64,000 nt of DNA from contig NZ_NESD01000003.1 of the NCBI RefSeq assembly GCF_003063545.1, positions 186,001 through 250,000 of the forward strand, written 5' to 3'. This document shows, piece by piece, positions 46,444 to 57,404 of this stretch; within the stretch, counting starts at the first letter, position 1; the number at the start of each line of letters is the position of its first letter. Source of the stretch: Limnohabitans sp. Jir61 (lineage in GTDB: Bacteria > Pseudomonadota > Gammaproteobacteria > Burkholderiales > Burkholderiaceae_C). The notes under the pieces were generated by a model. That model saw only the letters and a list, made by a program, of their open reading frames with translations, was not told the DNA's origin and made no database searches. The translations under genes were made by a program, and so were the position numbers.

Positions 46444-47193
46444 ATGACAAAAGTAGCAGTCGTCACCGGCGCAAGTTCGGGTATTGGCAAAGCATGTGCG
46501 TTGGCCTTGCTCAAAGCGGGTTGGCACGTGGCGTTGGTGGGCCGCCGTGCAGATGCGTTGCATGCCGCCATTGCAGAAGCAGGTGAGCACAGCGCACACG
46601 CCTTGGCCGTCCCTACCGATGTGTCGAAAGACGAAGAAGTGGCTGCGCTGTTCAGCACCGTGGTGGCCAAATTTGGTCGCGTGGATTTGTTGTTCAACAA
46701 TGCAGGCATTTCGATCCCCTACACCCTGCCTGGCGACATGGCTGCAGACACTTGGAAGCAAGCTGTGGATGTGAACTTGAACGGCGCGTTCTATTGCTTG
46801 TCGCATGCGTTCAAGCAAATGCAAACCCAGTCGCCTCAGGGTGGCCGCATCATCAATAACGGCTCCATCTCTGCGCATGCGCCGCGCCCAGGCTCGATTG
46901 CCTACACCGCCACCAAGCACGCCATCAGCGGCTTGACGCGCGCTGCCAATTTGGATGGCCGAGGCTTTGACATTGCCGTGGGCCAGATTGACATTGGCAA
47001 TGTGGCCAGCGACATGACACTGAAGATGGTCAACGGTGTGCACCAAGCCGATGGCTCGATCAAACCAGAAGCGCGCATGGACATGAGCTCAGTGGTCGAG
47101 ACCTTTATGACCATGGCCAGCTTGCCCCTGTCTTCCAACATTTTGTTTGTCACAGTGATGGCCAACAAGATGCCTTTCGTTGGTCGCGGCTGA
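46444..47193 (+). CDS. SDR family oxidoreductase
   Basis: 249 aa; [24 protein letters not shown]. Confidence 0.88.
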   Translation: MTKVAVVTGASSGIGKACALALLKAGWHVALVGRRADALHAAIAEAGEHSAHALAVPTDVSKDEEVAALFSTVVAKFGRVDLLFNNAGISIPYTLPGDMAADTWKQAVDVNLNGAFYCLSHAFKQMQTQSPQGGRIINNGSISAHAPRPGSIAYTATKHAISGLTRAANLDGRGFDIAVGQIDIGNVASDMTLKMVNGVHQADGSIKPEARMDMSSVVETFMTMASLPLSSNILFVTVMANKMPFVGRG

Positions 47194-47204
47194 CGCAAAA
47201 GGTC

Positions 47205-48140
47205 ATGCATGACGTGATCACCGTGGGCGAAGCCTTGGTGTTGTTGGCTGCCAACGAGCCCGGGCCTTTGGCCTCGGTACGCAGTTTCACGTCGTATACC
47301 GCTGGGGCTGAAACCAATGTGGCGGTGGGCTTGGCACGCTTAGGGTTGCGGGTGGCGTGGGCCAGCCGATTAGGCGATGACGACAAAGGGCACTACTTGC
47401 GCGATGCGTTTGTGCGCGAGGGTATCGACTGCACGCGGGTGACGTTGGCGCAGGGTGAAGCCACGGGTTATATGTACAAAGGCCGTGTAGACGATGGCAC
47501 AGACCCGCCGATTGAATACCACCGCCATAACTCAGCCGCCAGTTGCATGGGGCCGAACGATGTCGACATAGATTGGCTCACCCAAGCCCGGCACTTGCAT
47601 GTGACGGGCGTGTTTCCCGCGGTGTCGACGAGCACCTTGGCACTCACACAAGTCTGCATGCAAGCCATGCGAGACAAAGGTAAAACCATCAGCTTTGATC
47701 CCAATTTGCGTCCTGCGCTTTGGGCCAATGAGGCCCACATGCGAGCTACCGTGAATGCACTGGCAGCTCGTGCCGATTGGGTGCTGCCCGGCTTGGATGA
47801 AGGACGCTTGCTCACGGGGCAACACACGCCAGAGGCAATTGCCAAGTTCTATCGCGACGAAGGCGCGTCTGTGGTGGTGGTCAAGCTCGGGCGCGAAGGC
47901 GCTTATTTTGATGGGCTGAATGGCCAAGGTTATGTAGCGGCCACACCCGTTGCGCGTGTGGTGGACACCGTGGGTGCAGGCGATGCGTTTGCGGTGGGTG
48001 TGATCAGTGGTTTGTTAGAGAACTTGAATTTGAAGCAAGCGGTCGTGCGTGCAGCTTGGATGGGCGCGCAGGCTGTGCAAGTGCGTGGCGACAACGAAGG
48101 CTTACCCACGCGAGCGCAACTGCAAGCGGCCCATGTTTAG
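47205..48140 (+). CDS. PfkB family sugar kinase (2-keto-3-deoxygluconate kinase-like)
   Basis: 311 aa; GEALVLLAANEPGPLASVRSFTSYTAGAETNVAVGLARLG, DTVGAGDAFAVGVISG. Confidence 0.87.
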   Translation: MHDVITVGEALVLLAANEPGPLASVRSFTSYTAGAETNVAVGLARLGLRVAWASRLGDDDKGHYLRDAFVREGIDCTRVTLAQGEATGYMYKGRVDDGTDPPIEYHRHNSAASCMGPNDVDIDWLTQARHLHVTGVFPAVSTSTLALTQVCMQAMRDKGKTISFDPNLRPALWANEAHMRATVNALAARADWVLPGLDEGRLLTGQHTPEAIAKFYRDEGASVVVVKLGREGAYFDGLNGQGYVAATPVARVVDTVGAGDAFAVGVISGLLENLNLKQAVVRAAWMGAQAVQVRGDNEGLPTRAQLQAAHV

Positions 48141-48167
48141 TGTGAATTCAACCAACAGGAGACAACG

Positions 48168-49073
48168 ATGAAAATCGGATACATCGGCGCATCAGGCCTC
48201 ATGGGTCATGGCATGGCCAAAAATTTATTGGCCAAGGGTCAGCAAGTTTCCATCACGGTTCACAAAAACAGAGAGCGTGTACAAGACTTGTTGGACATGG
48301 GCGCCACCCTTGAAAACAGCGTGGCTGATCTGGGCGTGAGTTGTGACGTGGTGATGATTTGCGTCACGGGCACCCCCCAAGTTGAAGCCGTGGTGACTGG
48401 CCCGAATGGTTTGCTGGCCCACGCCAAAGCAGGCTTGGTGATTGTGGATTGCTCAACTAGCGAACCCGCATCCACCACCCATTTGCGTGAGTTGGCTCAT
48501 GCCCAAGGCGTCACGTTCGTTGATGCACCCTTGGCACGCTCGGCTGTTGAAGCCGAGGCGGGACGGCTCAACATCATGGTGGGCGCTACACCTGAGATGT
48601 TTGCCAAGCTTGAGCCCATTCTCAAGTGCTGTGCAGAAAACGTGTTCCACGTTGGTAGCCCAGGTGCAGGTCACGGCATCAAGCTCTTGAACAACTTCAT
48701 TGGTCAAGCCATTTGCGCGGCCACGGCCGAGGCATTTGCAGTCGGCAAGCTCGCAGGCGTAGACCCCAAACAGTTGGTCGCGTTGGTGGGTGCTGGACCA
48801 GTGAACTCTGGTTTATTCCAAGCGATGGCCAAAACACTGGATGGTGATTTGACGGGCTTGATGTTTGAGCTCGACAACGCTCGCAAAGACATTCGCTACT
48901 ACACCCATTTGGCTGAAGGCATGGGTGTGCCCACGTTGATGGGTGAGGCGGTGCATCAGTCACTCAGCATGGCCAGTGCCTTGGGCTTTGGTAAGAAATT
49001 CGTGCCTTCACTGGTGGAGGCGCAAGAGCGCATCACGGGCGCCAATTTGGTTCCTAAAACATCCCACACTTAA
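48168..49073 (+). CDS. NAD(P)-dependent oxidoreductase of the 3-hydroxyisobutyrate dehydrogenase family
   Basis: 301 aa; IGYIGASGLMGHGMAKNLLAKG, FVDAPLARSAVEAEAGRLNIMVG, GAGHGIKLLNNFI. Confidence 0.87.
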   Translation: MKIGYIGASGLMGHGMAKNLLAKGQQVSITVHKNRERVQDLLDMGATLENSVADLGVSCDVVMICVTGTPQVEAVVTGPNGLLAHAKAGLVIVDCSTSEPASTTHLRELAHAQGVTFVDAPLARSAVEAEAGRLNIMVGATPEMFAKLEPILKCCAENVFHVGSPGAGHGIKLLNNFIGQAICAATAEAFAVGKLAGVDPKQLVALVGAGPVNSGLFQAMAKTLDGDLTGLMFELDNARKDIRYYTHLAEGMGVPTLMGEAVHQSLSMASALGFGKKFVPSLVEAQERITGANLVPKTSHT

Positions 49074-49096
49074 ATTCAAAAGAGAGAGAGACAAAC

Positions 49097-49852
49097 ATGA
49101 CCCAACGATTAGCAGGAAAAACCGCCCTCGTCACCGCCGCTGGACAAGGCATTGGCCGTGCCACCGCGCTGGCCTTTGTGCGCGAAGGTGCTCACGTGAT
49201 TGCCACCGATGTGAATTCGGCTGCACTGGAGTCGCTCAAGCAAGAGTGCGGCTGTGCGATTGATGTGCTGGATGTGACCAACCCTGCGGCCATCCAAGCC
49301 GCACATGCCAAGCATGGCGAGATTGATGTGCTGTTCAACGGCGCAGGTTTTGTGCATGCAGGCACAGTGCTCGATTGCACCGAAGCCGAGTGGGACTTTG
49401 CGTTCAACTTGAACGTGCGCTCTCAATTCCGCATGATTCAAACCTTTTTGCCTGGCATGTTGAAAAAGGGCAAGGGCTCCATCATCAACGTCGCCTCAGT
49501 GGCAGGCAGCATCAAAGGTGCGCCCAACCGTTTCGTGTATGGCACCACCAAAGCCGCCATCATTGGTTTGACCAAGGCCGTGGCGGCTGACTACATCACC
49601 ACGGGCGTGCGTTGCAACGCGATTTGCCCTGGCACAGTGGAGTCGCCTTCATTACGTGACCGCATTGCGGCCCAAGCCAAGGCCAGTGGTCAAACCATTG
49701 CGCAAGTCGAAGCCGCCTTTGTGGCGCGTCAGCCCATGGGGCGTGTGGGTCGTGTGGATGAAATTGCATCGCTGGCGGTGTACTTGGCCAGTGATGAATC
49801 AAGCTTCACCACGGGCACTTCGCAAATCATTGACGGTGGTTGGTCAAACTGA
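49097..49852 (+). CDS. SDR family oxidoreductase
   Basis: 251 aa; [47 protein letters not shown]. Confidence 0.88.
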   Translation: MTQRLAGKTALVTAAGQGIGRATALAFVREGAHVIATDVNSAALESLKQECGCAIDVLDVTNPAAIQAAHAKHGEIDVLFNGAGFVHAGTVLDCTEAEWDFAFNLNVRSQFRMIQTFLPGMLKKGKGSIINVASVAGSIKGAPNRFVYGTTKAAIIGLTKAVAADYITTGVRCNAICPGTVESPSLRDRIAAQAKASGQTIAQVEAAFVARQPMGRVGRVDEIASLAVYLASDESSFTTGTSQIIDGGWSN

Positions 49853-51375
49853 TGTCGCCCGTCATTCGCATTCACGCGCATGACAACGTGGTCATTGCGC
49901 GCCAACAACTTTTAGGCGGCACGGTGTTGGCCAGCGAAGGCGTCACCGTCTTGGGCTTGGTCCCGCCTGGCCACAAAGTGGCCACGACGGACATTGCCCA
50001 AGGCGAGCCCGTGCGACGCTACGGCCAAATCATTGGCATGGCCACGCAACCCATTGCGGCGGGCCAGCATGTGCACACCCACAACTTGGCCTTCAGCGAT
50101 TTCGCGCGCGAACATGCGCCCGGTGCGGCCGCGCAAGCCACGGCGTATGTGGCCGAGCCTCGCACGTTTGAGGGCATTGTGCGTGCCGATGGCCGCGTGG
50201 CCACCCGCAACTACATTGGTATCTTGACTTCGGTGAATTGCTCGGCCACAGCGGCACGCGCTATTGCTGATCACTTTCGGCGTGATGTGCATCCCGAGGC
50301 TTTGGCCGACTACCCCAATGTCGACGGTGTGGTGGCCTTGACCCACGGCATGGGTTGTGCGACGGCCAGTGATGGTGAGGAGTTGCAGGTGTTGCGTCGC
50401 ACGCTAGGTGGCTATGCCAAGCATCCAAACTTTGCGGCCATATTGGTGGTCGGCTTGGGTTGTGAAACCAATCAAATTCAAGGTTTGGTGGCGCAAGAGG
50501 GTTTGCAAGAAGGCGTCAAGCTGGTGACCTTCAACATTCAAGACACAGGTGGCACACGCAAGACGGTGGAAAAAGGCGTGGCCTTGATTCAAGCCTTGTT
50601 GCCAGACGCTAACCAAGTCAAGCGCGAGCCTGTGCCTTTGAGTCACCTCACCGTGGGCTTGCAATGCGGCGGCAGCGATGGTTATTCGGGCATCAGTGCT
50701 AACCCAGCGCTGGGGGCGGCTGTCGATTTATTGGTGCGACATGGCGGCACCGCGGTGCTCTCAGAGACGCCTGAAATTTATGGCGGCGAACATTTGCTCA
50801 CGCGCCGTGCGGTGAGCACAGAAGTGGCCGACAAGCTGCTGGCGCGCATTGCCTGGTGGGAGGCGTATACCGAGCGCAACCACATGCAAATGGACAACAA
50901 CCCCTCAGCCGGTAACAAGGCTGGCGGCTTGACCACCATCCTTGAAAAAAGCTTGGGCGCGATTGCCAAAAGTGGCACCACCAATTTGGTGGACGTGGTC
51001 GAATTTGCACAACCGGTCACGGCACGTGGGTTTGTTTACATGGACACGCCCGGCTATGACCCCGTGTCTGCCACGGGCCAAGTGGCGGGCGGCGCAAACC
51101 TCATTTGCTTCACCACTGGTCGAGGTTCTGCCTATGGCTGTGCACCAAGCCCATCGCTCAAGCTGGCCACCAATACAGCCTTGTGGCAGCGCCAAGAGGA
51201 CGACATGGACATCAATTGCGGTGGCGTGGTGGATGGCTCAGAAACTGTTCAGCAAGCGGGCGAGCGCATTTTCGAAATGATGATCGACACAGCCTCCGGC
51301 ATAAAAACAAAGAGCGAACAGCATGGCTACGGGCAAAACGAATTCGTGCCTTGGCAGTTGGGTGCGGTGATGTGA
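49852..51375 (+). CDS. UxaA (altronate dehydratase) family hydrolase with N-terminal SAF-like domain
   Basis: About 507 aa; [79 protein letters not shown] at 49852 overlaps the upstream stop. Confidence 0.9.
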   Translation: MSPVIRIHAHDNVVIARQQLLGGTVLASEGVTVLGLVPPGHKVATTDIAQGEPVRRYGQIIGMATQPIAAGQHVHTHNLAFSDFAREHAPGAAAQATAYVAEPRTFEGIVRADGRVATRNYIGILTSVNCSATAARAIADHFRRDVHPEALADYPNVDGVVALTHGMGCATASDGEELQVLRRTLGGYAKHPNFAAILVVGLGCETNQIQGLVAQEGLQEGVKLVTFNIQDTGGTRKTVEKGVALIQALLPDANQVKREPVPLSHLTVGLQCGGSDGYSGISANPALGAAVDLLVRHGGTAVLSETPEIYGGEHLLTRRAVSTEVADKLLARIAWWEAYTERNHMQMDNNPSAGNKAGGLTTILEKSLGAIAKSGTTNLVDVVEFAQPVTARGFVYMDTPGYDPVSATGQVAGGANLICFTTGRGSAYGCAPSPSLKLATNTALWQRQEDDMDINCGGVVDGSETVQQAGERIFEMMIDTASGIKTKSEQHGYGQNEFVPWQLGAVM

Positions 51376-51443
51376 GGTGCTTCAGGTTGCGCAATGGCCA
51401 AACTTTAGAATAGGGGTTTTGTCATTCTCATCACCAGCTCAAT

Positions 51444-52637
51444 ATGAACGTCATTCGCTTCTCTGATTTGTGTGCCAACGGCTCGGCCAAAGGCAAACGT
51501 GTTTTCATCCGCGCCGACCTCAACGTGCCGCAAGACGACGCAGGCCACATCACCGAAGACACCCGCGTGCGCGCCTCTGTGCCCGCCATCGAGATGGCGC
51601 TCAAAGCCGGTGCAGCTGTGATGGTCACGTCTCACTTAGGCCGACCCACTGAGGGCGAGTTCAAACCTGAAGATTCATTGGCGCCTGTGGCTAAGCGTTT
51701 GGGCGAGTTGCTGGGCCGCGATGTGCCGCTGGTGGCCAATTGGGTGGACGGCGTCAAGGTTGAGCCCGGCCATGTGGTACTGCTGGAAAACTGCCGCGTG
51801 AACAAAGGCGAGAAAAAGAACAACGACGAATTAGCCCGCAAGTTGGGCGCGCTGTGCGACATTTTTGTGCACGACGCATTCGGTACCTCGCACCGCGCTG
51901 AAGGCACAACCTACGGCATCGCGCAATATGCGCCCGTGGCCTGCGCAGGTCCGTTGTTAGCCGCTGAGATTGACGCCATCACCAAGGCCTTGGCCAACCC
52001 CAAACGACCACTGGCTGCCATCGTGGCGGGCAGCAAGGTGTCTACCAAGCTGACCATCCTTAAGAGCTTGGCCAACAACGTGGACCAGCTCATCGTGGGC
52101 GGTGGCATTGCCAACACCTTCATGCTGGCCGCAGGCCTGAACATCGGCAAGAGCTTGGCCGAGCACGACTTGGTGGACGAAGCCAAAGCCGTGATCGACA
52201 TCATGAAGGCACGCGGCGCAGAAGTGCCAATCCCGACCGACGTGGTGACTGCCAAAACATTCGCTGCTGACGCAGTGGCCACTGTGAAGAAAGCCACAGA
52301 CGTAGCCGACGACGACATGATCTTGGATATCGGCCCAGAGACCGCAGCCAAGTTGGCCGAGCAACTGATGAAAGCCGGCACGATTGTGTGGAACGGCCCT
52401 GTAGGCGTGTTTGAATTCGCCGCGTTTGAGAACGGTACGAAGACCATTGCGCATGCCATTGCCGAATCTAGCGCCTTCAGCATCGCCGGCGGCGGCGACA
52501 CTTTGGCAGCCATTGCCAAGTACGGCATTGAAAAGCAAGTGGGTTACATCTCTACCGGCGGCGGTGCCTTCTTGGAAGTGCTCGAAGGCAAGACCTTGCC
52601 TGCGTTTGAAATTTTGACCAAGCGCGCTGCGGGCTGA
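51444..52637 (+). CDS. pgk: Phosphoglycerate kinase
   Basis: 397 aa; [57 protein letters not shown]. Confidence 0.96.
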   Translation: MNVIRFSDLCANGSAKGKRVFIRADLNVPQDDAGHITEDTRVRASVPAIEMALKAGAAVMVTSHLGRPTEGEFKPEDSLAPVAKRLGELLGRDVPLVANWVDGVKVEPGHVVLLENCRVNKGEKKNNDELARKLGALCDIFVHDAFGTSHRAEGTTYGIAQYAPVACAGPLLAAEIDAITKALANPKRPLAAIVAGSKVSTKLTILKSLANNVDQLIVGGGIANTFMLAAGLNIGKSLAEHDLVDEAKAVIDIMKARGAEVPIPTDVVTAKTFAADAVATVKKATDVADDDMILDIGPETAAKLAEQLMKAGTIVWNGPVGVFEFAAFENGTKTIAHAIAESSAFSIAGGGDTLAAIAKYGIEKQVGYISTGGGAFLEVLEGKTLPAFEILTKRAAG

Positions 52638-52679
52638 TACTGTTCATAATTAGAGTTCAACTCAACGAACAATCAAGTA

Positions 52680-52705
52680 ACACGGGCATCATGGCCCGTG
52701 TTTTC
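52680..52705 (+). terminator. Rho-independent terminator after pgk
   Basis: ACACGGGC-atcatg-GCCCGTGT followed by TTT. Confidence 0.8.
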
Positions 52706-52721
52706 ATTTGTGGTGTTGAAG

Positions 52722-53015
52722 ATGCGATTCATATTCAATTTTGTTTCCGCTGGGCTTGTACTTTTTCCGCTCACGATCTGGGCTCAAACGTTGCAACCAT
52801 ATCCAATTGGTTCGCCTATGAACTGCGTGACTTTGCCTAATCATGTGGCAATTCAAGACTGTCAGGTGCAGCAAAAAGCACAAGGGCAAGAGTGGGAGAA
52901 GCAAATGAAAGAGCGCTATGCGCCGCTACCCCCCCGATTGAACAGCGTAGAAACCAAACCGCTTATGAATTGCTACAAACGCGAATCAACGGGCGAACAG
53001 GTTTGCGCTCATTAG
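52722..53015 (+). CDS. Small secreted protein, unknown function
   Basis: MRFIFNFVSAGLVLFPLTIWAQ signal peptide, short Cys-containing mature region. ATG at 52722 avoids the terminator overlap of the track start. Confidence 0.55.
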   Translation: MRFIFNFVSAGLVLFPLTIWAQTLQPYPIGSPMNCVTLPNHVAIQDCQVQQKAQGQEWEKQMKERYAPLPPRLNSVETKPLMNCYKRESTGEQVCAH

Positions 53016-53017
53016 CC

Positions 53018-53389
53018 TCACCAAGCACACGCAAACGAAAATAACTGTCGGCTCATGCTGTCTTGGCTGATGGGTCGCCAGCCCTCGGGCACGGGCAGGG
53101 CTTTGATGGCGGGGCCGTTGCCCATTTTGTTGGGGTGGCTGCTGGCGCTGAGGGTTTTGTATTTGCCTTCGGTGCAGTCGTAGTCAATGTGGGACTTGAC
53201 CGATTGTTGGCCAGTGGCGTCGGGTGCATTCAGGTCGTACACCACCCACACGCGGCGGTTGTAGCCCATTTTTTGGATGGACATGGAGTCGATGTAGACA
53301 GTAGCCACTTCGTTGCGCGTGACCGTCACCCACATGGCCTGAGCGGCGGCACATGCGAGCAAGAGCAAAAGTAAAACAAGGCGTTTCAT
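53018..53389 (-). CDS. Surface-adhesin E-like protein
   Basis: 123 aa; signal peptide, VYIDSMSIQKMGYNRRVWVVYDLNAP..., SHIDYDCTEGKYKTLS. Confidence 0.7.
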   Translation of the reverse strand: MKRLVLLLLLLACAAAQAMWVTVTRNEVATVYIDSMSIQKMGYNRRVWVVYDLNAPDATGQQSVKSHIDYDCTEGKYKTLSASSHPNKMGNGPAIKALPVPEGWRPISQDSMSRQLFSFACAW

Positions 53390-53409
53390 GGGTGTGAAGC
53401 GTACAAGAA

Positions 53410-53445
53410 AAAGCCCCGCAAATTCGTGTGAACTTGCGGGGCTTT
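53410..53445. terminator. Hairpin between surface-adhesin-like and desaturase genes
   Basis: AAAGCCCCGCAA-attcgtgtgaac-TTGCGGGGCTTT perfect 12-bp stem. Confidence 0.8.
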
Positions 53446-53459
53446 GAAAGGTTAAAAAC

Positions 53460-54545
53460 TTAAGCGGCTTTCATAGCGCGAGGGCTGGTGACCTTGCCGT
53501 CATACGTGGTCCAGCTGTCGGTCTTGAAGTCATACAGCTTGCAGTCGCGAGCGGTTTGCACATACCAGCTCCAAGAGAAAGGCTGAACGATGATGCGTTC
53601 TGGCAGCAACTCTTCGAGTTTGCTTTGCGCTTGCTTGAGCTTGTACAGAGGGATGCTCATGTCCAAGTGGTGAGCGGTGTGCTCCATGATGTGGTGCATC
53701 AGCGAGCCGATGTTGAATGGGAAGGTCAAGTGCACAGTGGTGGACACAAAAGGCGAAGCCTTTGACCAACCTGTGCGCTCTTCGTGCCAAGACACGTCCA
53801 CATGGGTGTGGTGCACGTACACCACGAACCCAATCATGGTCACCCAGAAGAAGAAGGGCACAGCCACACCCATCAACAAGATGTAGCCAATGGTTTGTTC
53901 AGTGGCAATCGCTGCCCACACCATGGCAGCCATCCAAGCCGCGCCAAAGGCGGTGATGAGCAAGCAGTCTTTGATGAAGATGGGACGGCGTGTAGGCATG
54001 TTCTTTTCGTTGGGGAACACCATCTTGTTCCACCAGATTTCGATCATGTAGTACAGGCCAGGTGCCCAGCCGCTGCGGTAGATGCGGTCTTTGAGTTTGG
54101 CACCTGTGCTCAAGGCTGCGTACTCTTCGGGGGTGTAAGGGGCCCAGACGAAGTCAAAGTTTTTGAGGTTGGTGTAGCCGTGGTGCACCACGTTGTGGCC
54201 GATGTCCCACAAGCTGTAGGCGGTCAACGAAGGCAAGAAAGCGATGCGGCCCAACCACTTGTTGAGGTTGCGGTGCGGTGTGAGGCTTTGGTGGCAAGCG
54301 TCGTGGCCGATGATGAACAGACGGCCAATCACGAAGCCAGCAGCGCAGCCGCTCAGGAGCTTGGCCCACCAAGCGTCGAAATACACGGTGCCAGCCATCA
54401 GGGCGGCCCACAGAACGTAGTCAACGACGAGCATCACGATGGCGAGCACGGTGGTGCGCTCAGCCAAAGGGATCAACCACTCGCGCATGACTTTGCGGTG
54501 TGGCATGGGTTCGCCGGGGAGGATAGGTTGGATATGTGTGGTCAT
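53460..54545 (-). CDS. Fatty acid desaturase
   Basis: 361 aa; His boxes GHDACH, GHNVVHHGYTN, EHTAHHLD. Confidence 0.9.
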   Translation of the reverse strand: MTTHIQPILPGEPMPHRKVMREWLIPLAERTTVLAIVMLVVDYVLWAALMAGTVYFDAWWAKLLSGCAAGFVIGRLFIIGHDACHQSLTPHRNLNKWLGRIAFLPSLTAYSLWDIGHNVVHHGYTNLKNFDFVWAPYTPEEYAALSTGAKLKDRIYRSGWAPGLYYMIEIWWNKMVFPNEKNMPTRRPIFIKDCLLITAFGAAWMAAMVWAAIATEQTIGYILLMGVAVPFFFWVTMIGFVVYVHHTHVDVSWHEERTGWSKASPFVSTTVHLTFPFNIGSLMHHIMEHTAHHLDMSIPLYKLKQAQSKLEELLPERIIVQPFSWSWYVQTARDCKLYDFKTDSWTTYDGKVTSPRAMKAA

Positions 54546-54783
54546 AGAAAATGAATCTTAGGTGGTCGGTGCAGATGTGCACTGATTTGCATCAATTACT
54601 TCCCCGATTATCGTCGCATACGCATAAAAAGTGGGTGTTTACCCGTTGCTGAGCCAAGGCCATAGGTCATAAAAGAGACATAAAGAATTCGTTTGCTAGC
54701 GTCGGTGCGTTGAAAACCAACGAAAACTTCCCCATTAAGCGTGTCAGAATCAAACAAACAAAAAACCAACAGGAGACATCAAT

Positions 54784-56217
54784 ATGGCCCGTCACGCCAC
54801 CAAAATCGTTGCCACTTTAGGCCCCGCTTCCAGCGACCCCGCATTGCTAGAGGCCATGATCCGCGCTGGCGTGAATGTGGTGCGACTGAATTTCAGCCAC
54901 GGCAAAGCCCAAGACCATATTGACCGCGCTCGACTCGTGCGCGAGGCCGCCGCCCGTGCAGGCCGCGAAGTGGCCATCATGGCCGACTTGCAAGGGCCAA
55001 AAATCCGAGTTGGCAAGTTTGTCGATGGCAAGGTCATGCTCGAGAACGGCGCGAAGTTTGTGCTTGATGCCTCACGCACCGAGCCCGGTGATTTGCAAGG
55101 CGTGGGCTTGGACTACAAAGAGCTGCCCCGCGATGTGAAGCCTGGCGACTTGCTGTTGCTCAACGACGGTTTGATTGTGTTGACCGTCGAAGCCGTGCGC
55201 GGTGAGCAAGTGCACACCACCGTCAAGGTGGGTGGCGAGTTGTCCAACAACAAAGGCATCAACAAACAAGGTGGCGGCTTGACAGCACCAGCCCTGACGG
55301 GCAAAGACATGGAAGACATCAAAACCGCGATGAGCTTCCAAGCGGATTACCTCGCAGTGAGCTTCCCCAAAAACGCGACCGACATGGAAATGGCGCGCCA
55401 ACTGGCCAACGTGGCTGGCGCTGAGTACAAACACAAGCCGGGCTTGATTGCCAAGATTGAACGCGCCGAGGCCATCCCGCTGCTCGACGAAATTTTGCGT
55501 GCCAGCGACGGCATCATGGTGGCGCGTGGCGACTTGGCCGTGGAAGTGGGCAACGCTGCTGTGCCCGCGCTGCAAAAACGCATGATCAAGCTGGCGCGTC
55601 AGCACGACAAAGTGGTGATCACCGCGACGCAAATGATGGAAAGCATGATCACCAACCCCGTGCCCACACGCGCCGAAGTGAGTGACGTGGCCAATGCCGT
55701 GATTGACGGCACAGATGCCGTGATGCTCAGCGCCGAAACGGCGGCAGGCAAGTACCCGCTGGAAACCGTGCAAGAAATGTCCAAAATTTGCGAGGCTGCC
55801 GAAGCCGCTGAAGATGTGGAACTGGACGCCGATTTCAAAGGCCAAACCTTCAACCGCATTGACCAAACCATTGCGATGGGCGCTTTATTTACCGCGCACC
55901 ACTTGGGCGCCAAAGCCATCGTGGCCTTGACCGAGTCTGGCTCCACCGCGCTGTGGATGAGCCGTCATCGCATTCACATCCCCATCTACGCCGTGACCAC
56001 CAAAGTGGCGTCGCAACGCCGCATGGCCTTGTTCCGCAACGTGCGCCCCTTGTTGATGGACACCAGCGCTGACCGCGATACGGCCCTAGCCCAAGCAGAA
56101 GCGCATCTAAAGTTGCGCGGCATTGTGGATGCGGGCGATGTGTACGCCATCACCTGTGGCGACCCGATGGGTACGCCAGGCGGCACGAACATGCTGCGCA
56201 TTTGCGAAGTCCGTTAA
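54784..56217 (+). CDS. pyk: Pyruvate kinase
   Basis: 477 aa; ATKIVATLGPASSDPALLEAMIRAGVNVVRLNFSHG, IMVARGDLAVEVG, TATQMMESMI. Confidence 0.96.
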   Translation: MARHATKIVATLGPASSDPALLEAMIRAGVNVVRLNFSHGKAQDHIDRARLVREAAARAGREVAIMADLQGPKIRVGKFVDGKVMLENGAKFVLDASRTEPGDLQGVGLDYKELPRDVKPGDLLLLNDGLIVLTVEAVRGEQVHTTVKVGGELSNNKGINKQGGGLTAPALTGKDMEDIKTAMSFQADYLAVSFPKNATDMEMARQLANVAGAEYKHKPGLIAKIERAEAIPLLDEILRASDGIMVARGDLAVEVGNAAVPALQKRMIKLARQHDKVVITATQMMESMITNPVPTRAEVSDVANAVIDGTDAVMLSAETAAGKYPLETVQEMSKICEAAEAAEDVELDADFKGQTFNRIDQTIAMGALFTAHHLGAKAIVALTESGSTALWMSRHRIHIPIYAVTTKVASQRRMALFRNVRPLLMDTSADRDTALAQAEAHLKLRGIVDAGDVYAITCGDPMGTPGGTNMLRICEVR

Positions 56218-56336
56218 GCACGCTTTCCGCATAGATGCACAGCTGGCGCGCTCTAGCGCCTGTCAGCTGGGTGCGATGCTGCGGCCTTTAAAATTGGCAG
56301 CAGTTACATCAGTTTTTAATTTTTGAGGATTTCCCC

Positions 56337-57401
56337 ATGGCACTCGTATCAATGCGCGAACTTCTGGACCACGCTGCAGAGCACGGTTACGGCATTCCAG
56401 CTTTCAACGTCAATAACTTGGAGCAAGTGCAAGCCGTGATGATGGCTGCTGACGCTGTGGGCGCGCCTGTGATCTTGCAAGCCAGTGCTGGCGCACGCAA
56501 ATACGCGGGTGAGCCGTTCATCAAGCATTTGATCCAAGCCGCCACCGAAGCCTACCCACACATTCCTTTGGTCATGCACCAAGACCACGGCACATCGCCC
56601 AAGATTTGCCAAGGCGCGATTGACCTTGGCTTTGGCTCCGTCATGATGGACGGCTCATTGATGGAAGACGGCAAAACGCCTTCTAGCTTTGAGTACAACG
56701 TGCAAGTCACCCAACAAGTGGTGGCCATGGCGCACAAAGTGGGCGTGTCTGTTGAAGGTGAATTGGGTTGCTTGGGCAATTTGGAAACTGGCGAAGCCGG
56801 TGAAGAAGACGGCATTGGCGCCGTAGGCAAACTCGACCACAGCCAAATGTTGACCGACCCAGAAGAAGCCGCGCAGTTTGTCAAAGCCACGCAGCTCGAT
56901 GCGTTGGCCATTGCCATCGGTACCAGCCACGGCGCATACAAGTTCACACGCGAGCCCACCGGCGACATCTTGGCCATCAGCCGCGTCAAAGAAATTCACG
57001 CGCGCATTCCCAACACCCACTTGGTCATGCACGGCTCTAGTAGCGTGCCGCAAGACCTGTTGGCCATCATCAACCAATACGGCGGCAAGATGAAAACGAC
57101 GTTTGGCGTGCCCGTGTCTGAAATTCAAGAAGCCATCAAGCACGGCGTGCGCAAGGTCAACATTGACACCGACATCCGTTTGGCCATGACAGCTGCGGCT
57201 CGCAAGTTCATGTTTGAGAACCCAGAAAAATTCGACGCCCGCGAATGGCTCAAGCCTGCCCGCGAAGCTGCGATGAACATTTGCAAACAACGCTATTTGG
57301 AATTCGGTTGCGAAGGCCAAGGTGCAAAGGTCAAGGGCGACAGCCTCTCTGTAGTGGCTGCCAAGTACGCCAAGGGCGAACTCGCTCAGTTGGTGAAGTA
57401 A
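56337..57401 (+). CDS. fba: Class II fructose-bisphosphate aldolase
   Basis: 354 aa; [62 protein letters not shown]. Confidence 0.96.
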   Translation: MALVSMRELLDHAAEHGYGIPAFNVNNLEQVQAVMMAADAVGAPVILQASAGARKYAGEPFIKHLIQAATEAYPHIPLVMHQDHGTSPKICQGAIDLGFGSVMMDGSLMEDGKTPSSFEYNVQVTQQVVAMAHKVGVSVEGELGCLGNLETGEAGEEDGIGAVGKLDHSQMLTDPEEAAQFVKATQLDALAIAIGTSHGAYKFTREPTGDILAISRVKEIHARIPNTHLVMHGSSSVPQDLLAIINQYGGKMKTTFGVPVSEIQEAIKHGVRKVNIDTDIRLAMTAAARKFMFENPEKFDAREWLKPAREAAMNICKQRYLEFGCEGQGAKVKGDSLSVVAAKYAKGELAQLVK

Positions 57402-57404
57402 TAC

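Noticed and set aside
55072-55866. 264-aa minus-strand ORF antisense to pyruvate kinase
   Set aside because: Shadow ORF with His/Gln/Val-rich composition and no recognisable motif.
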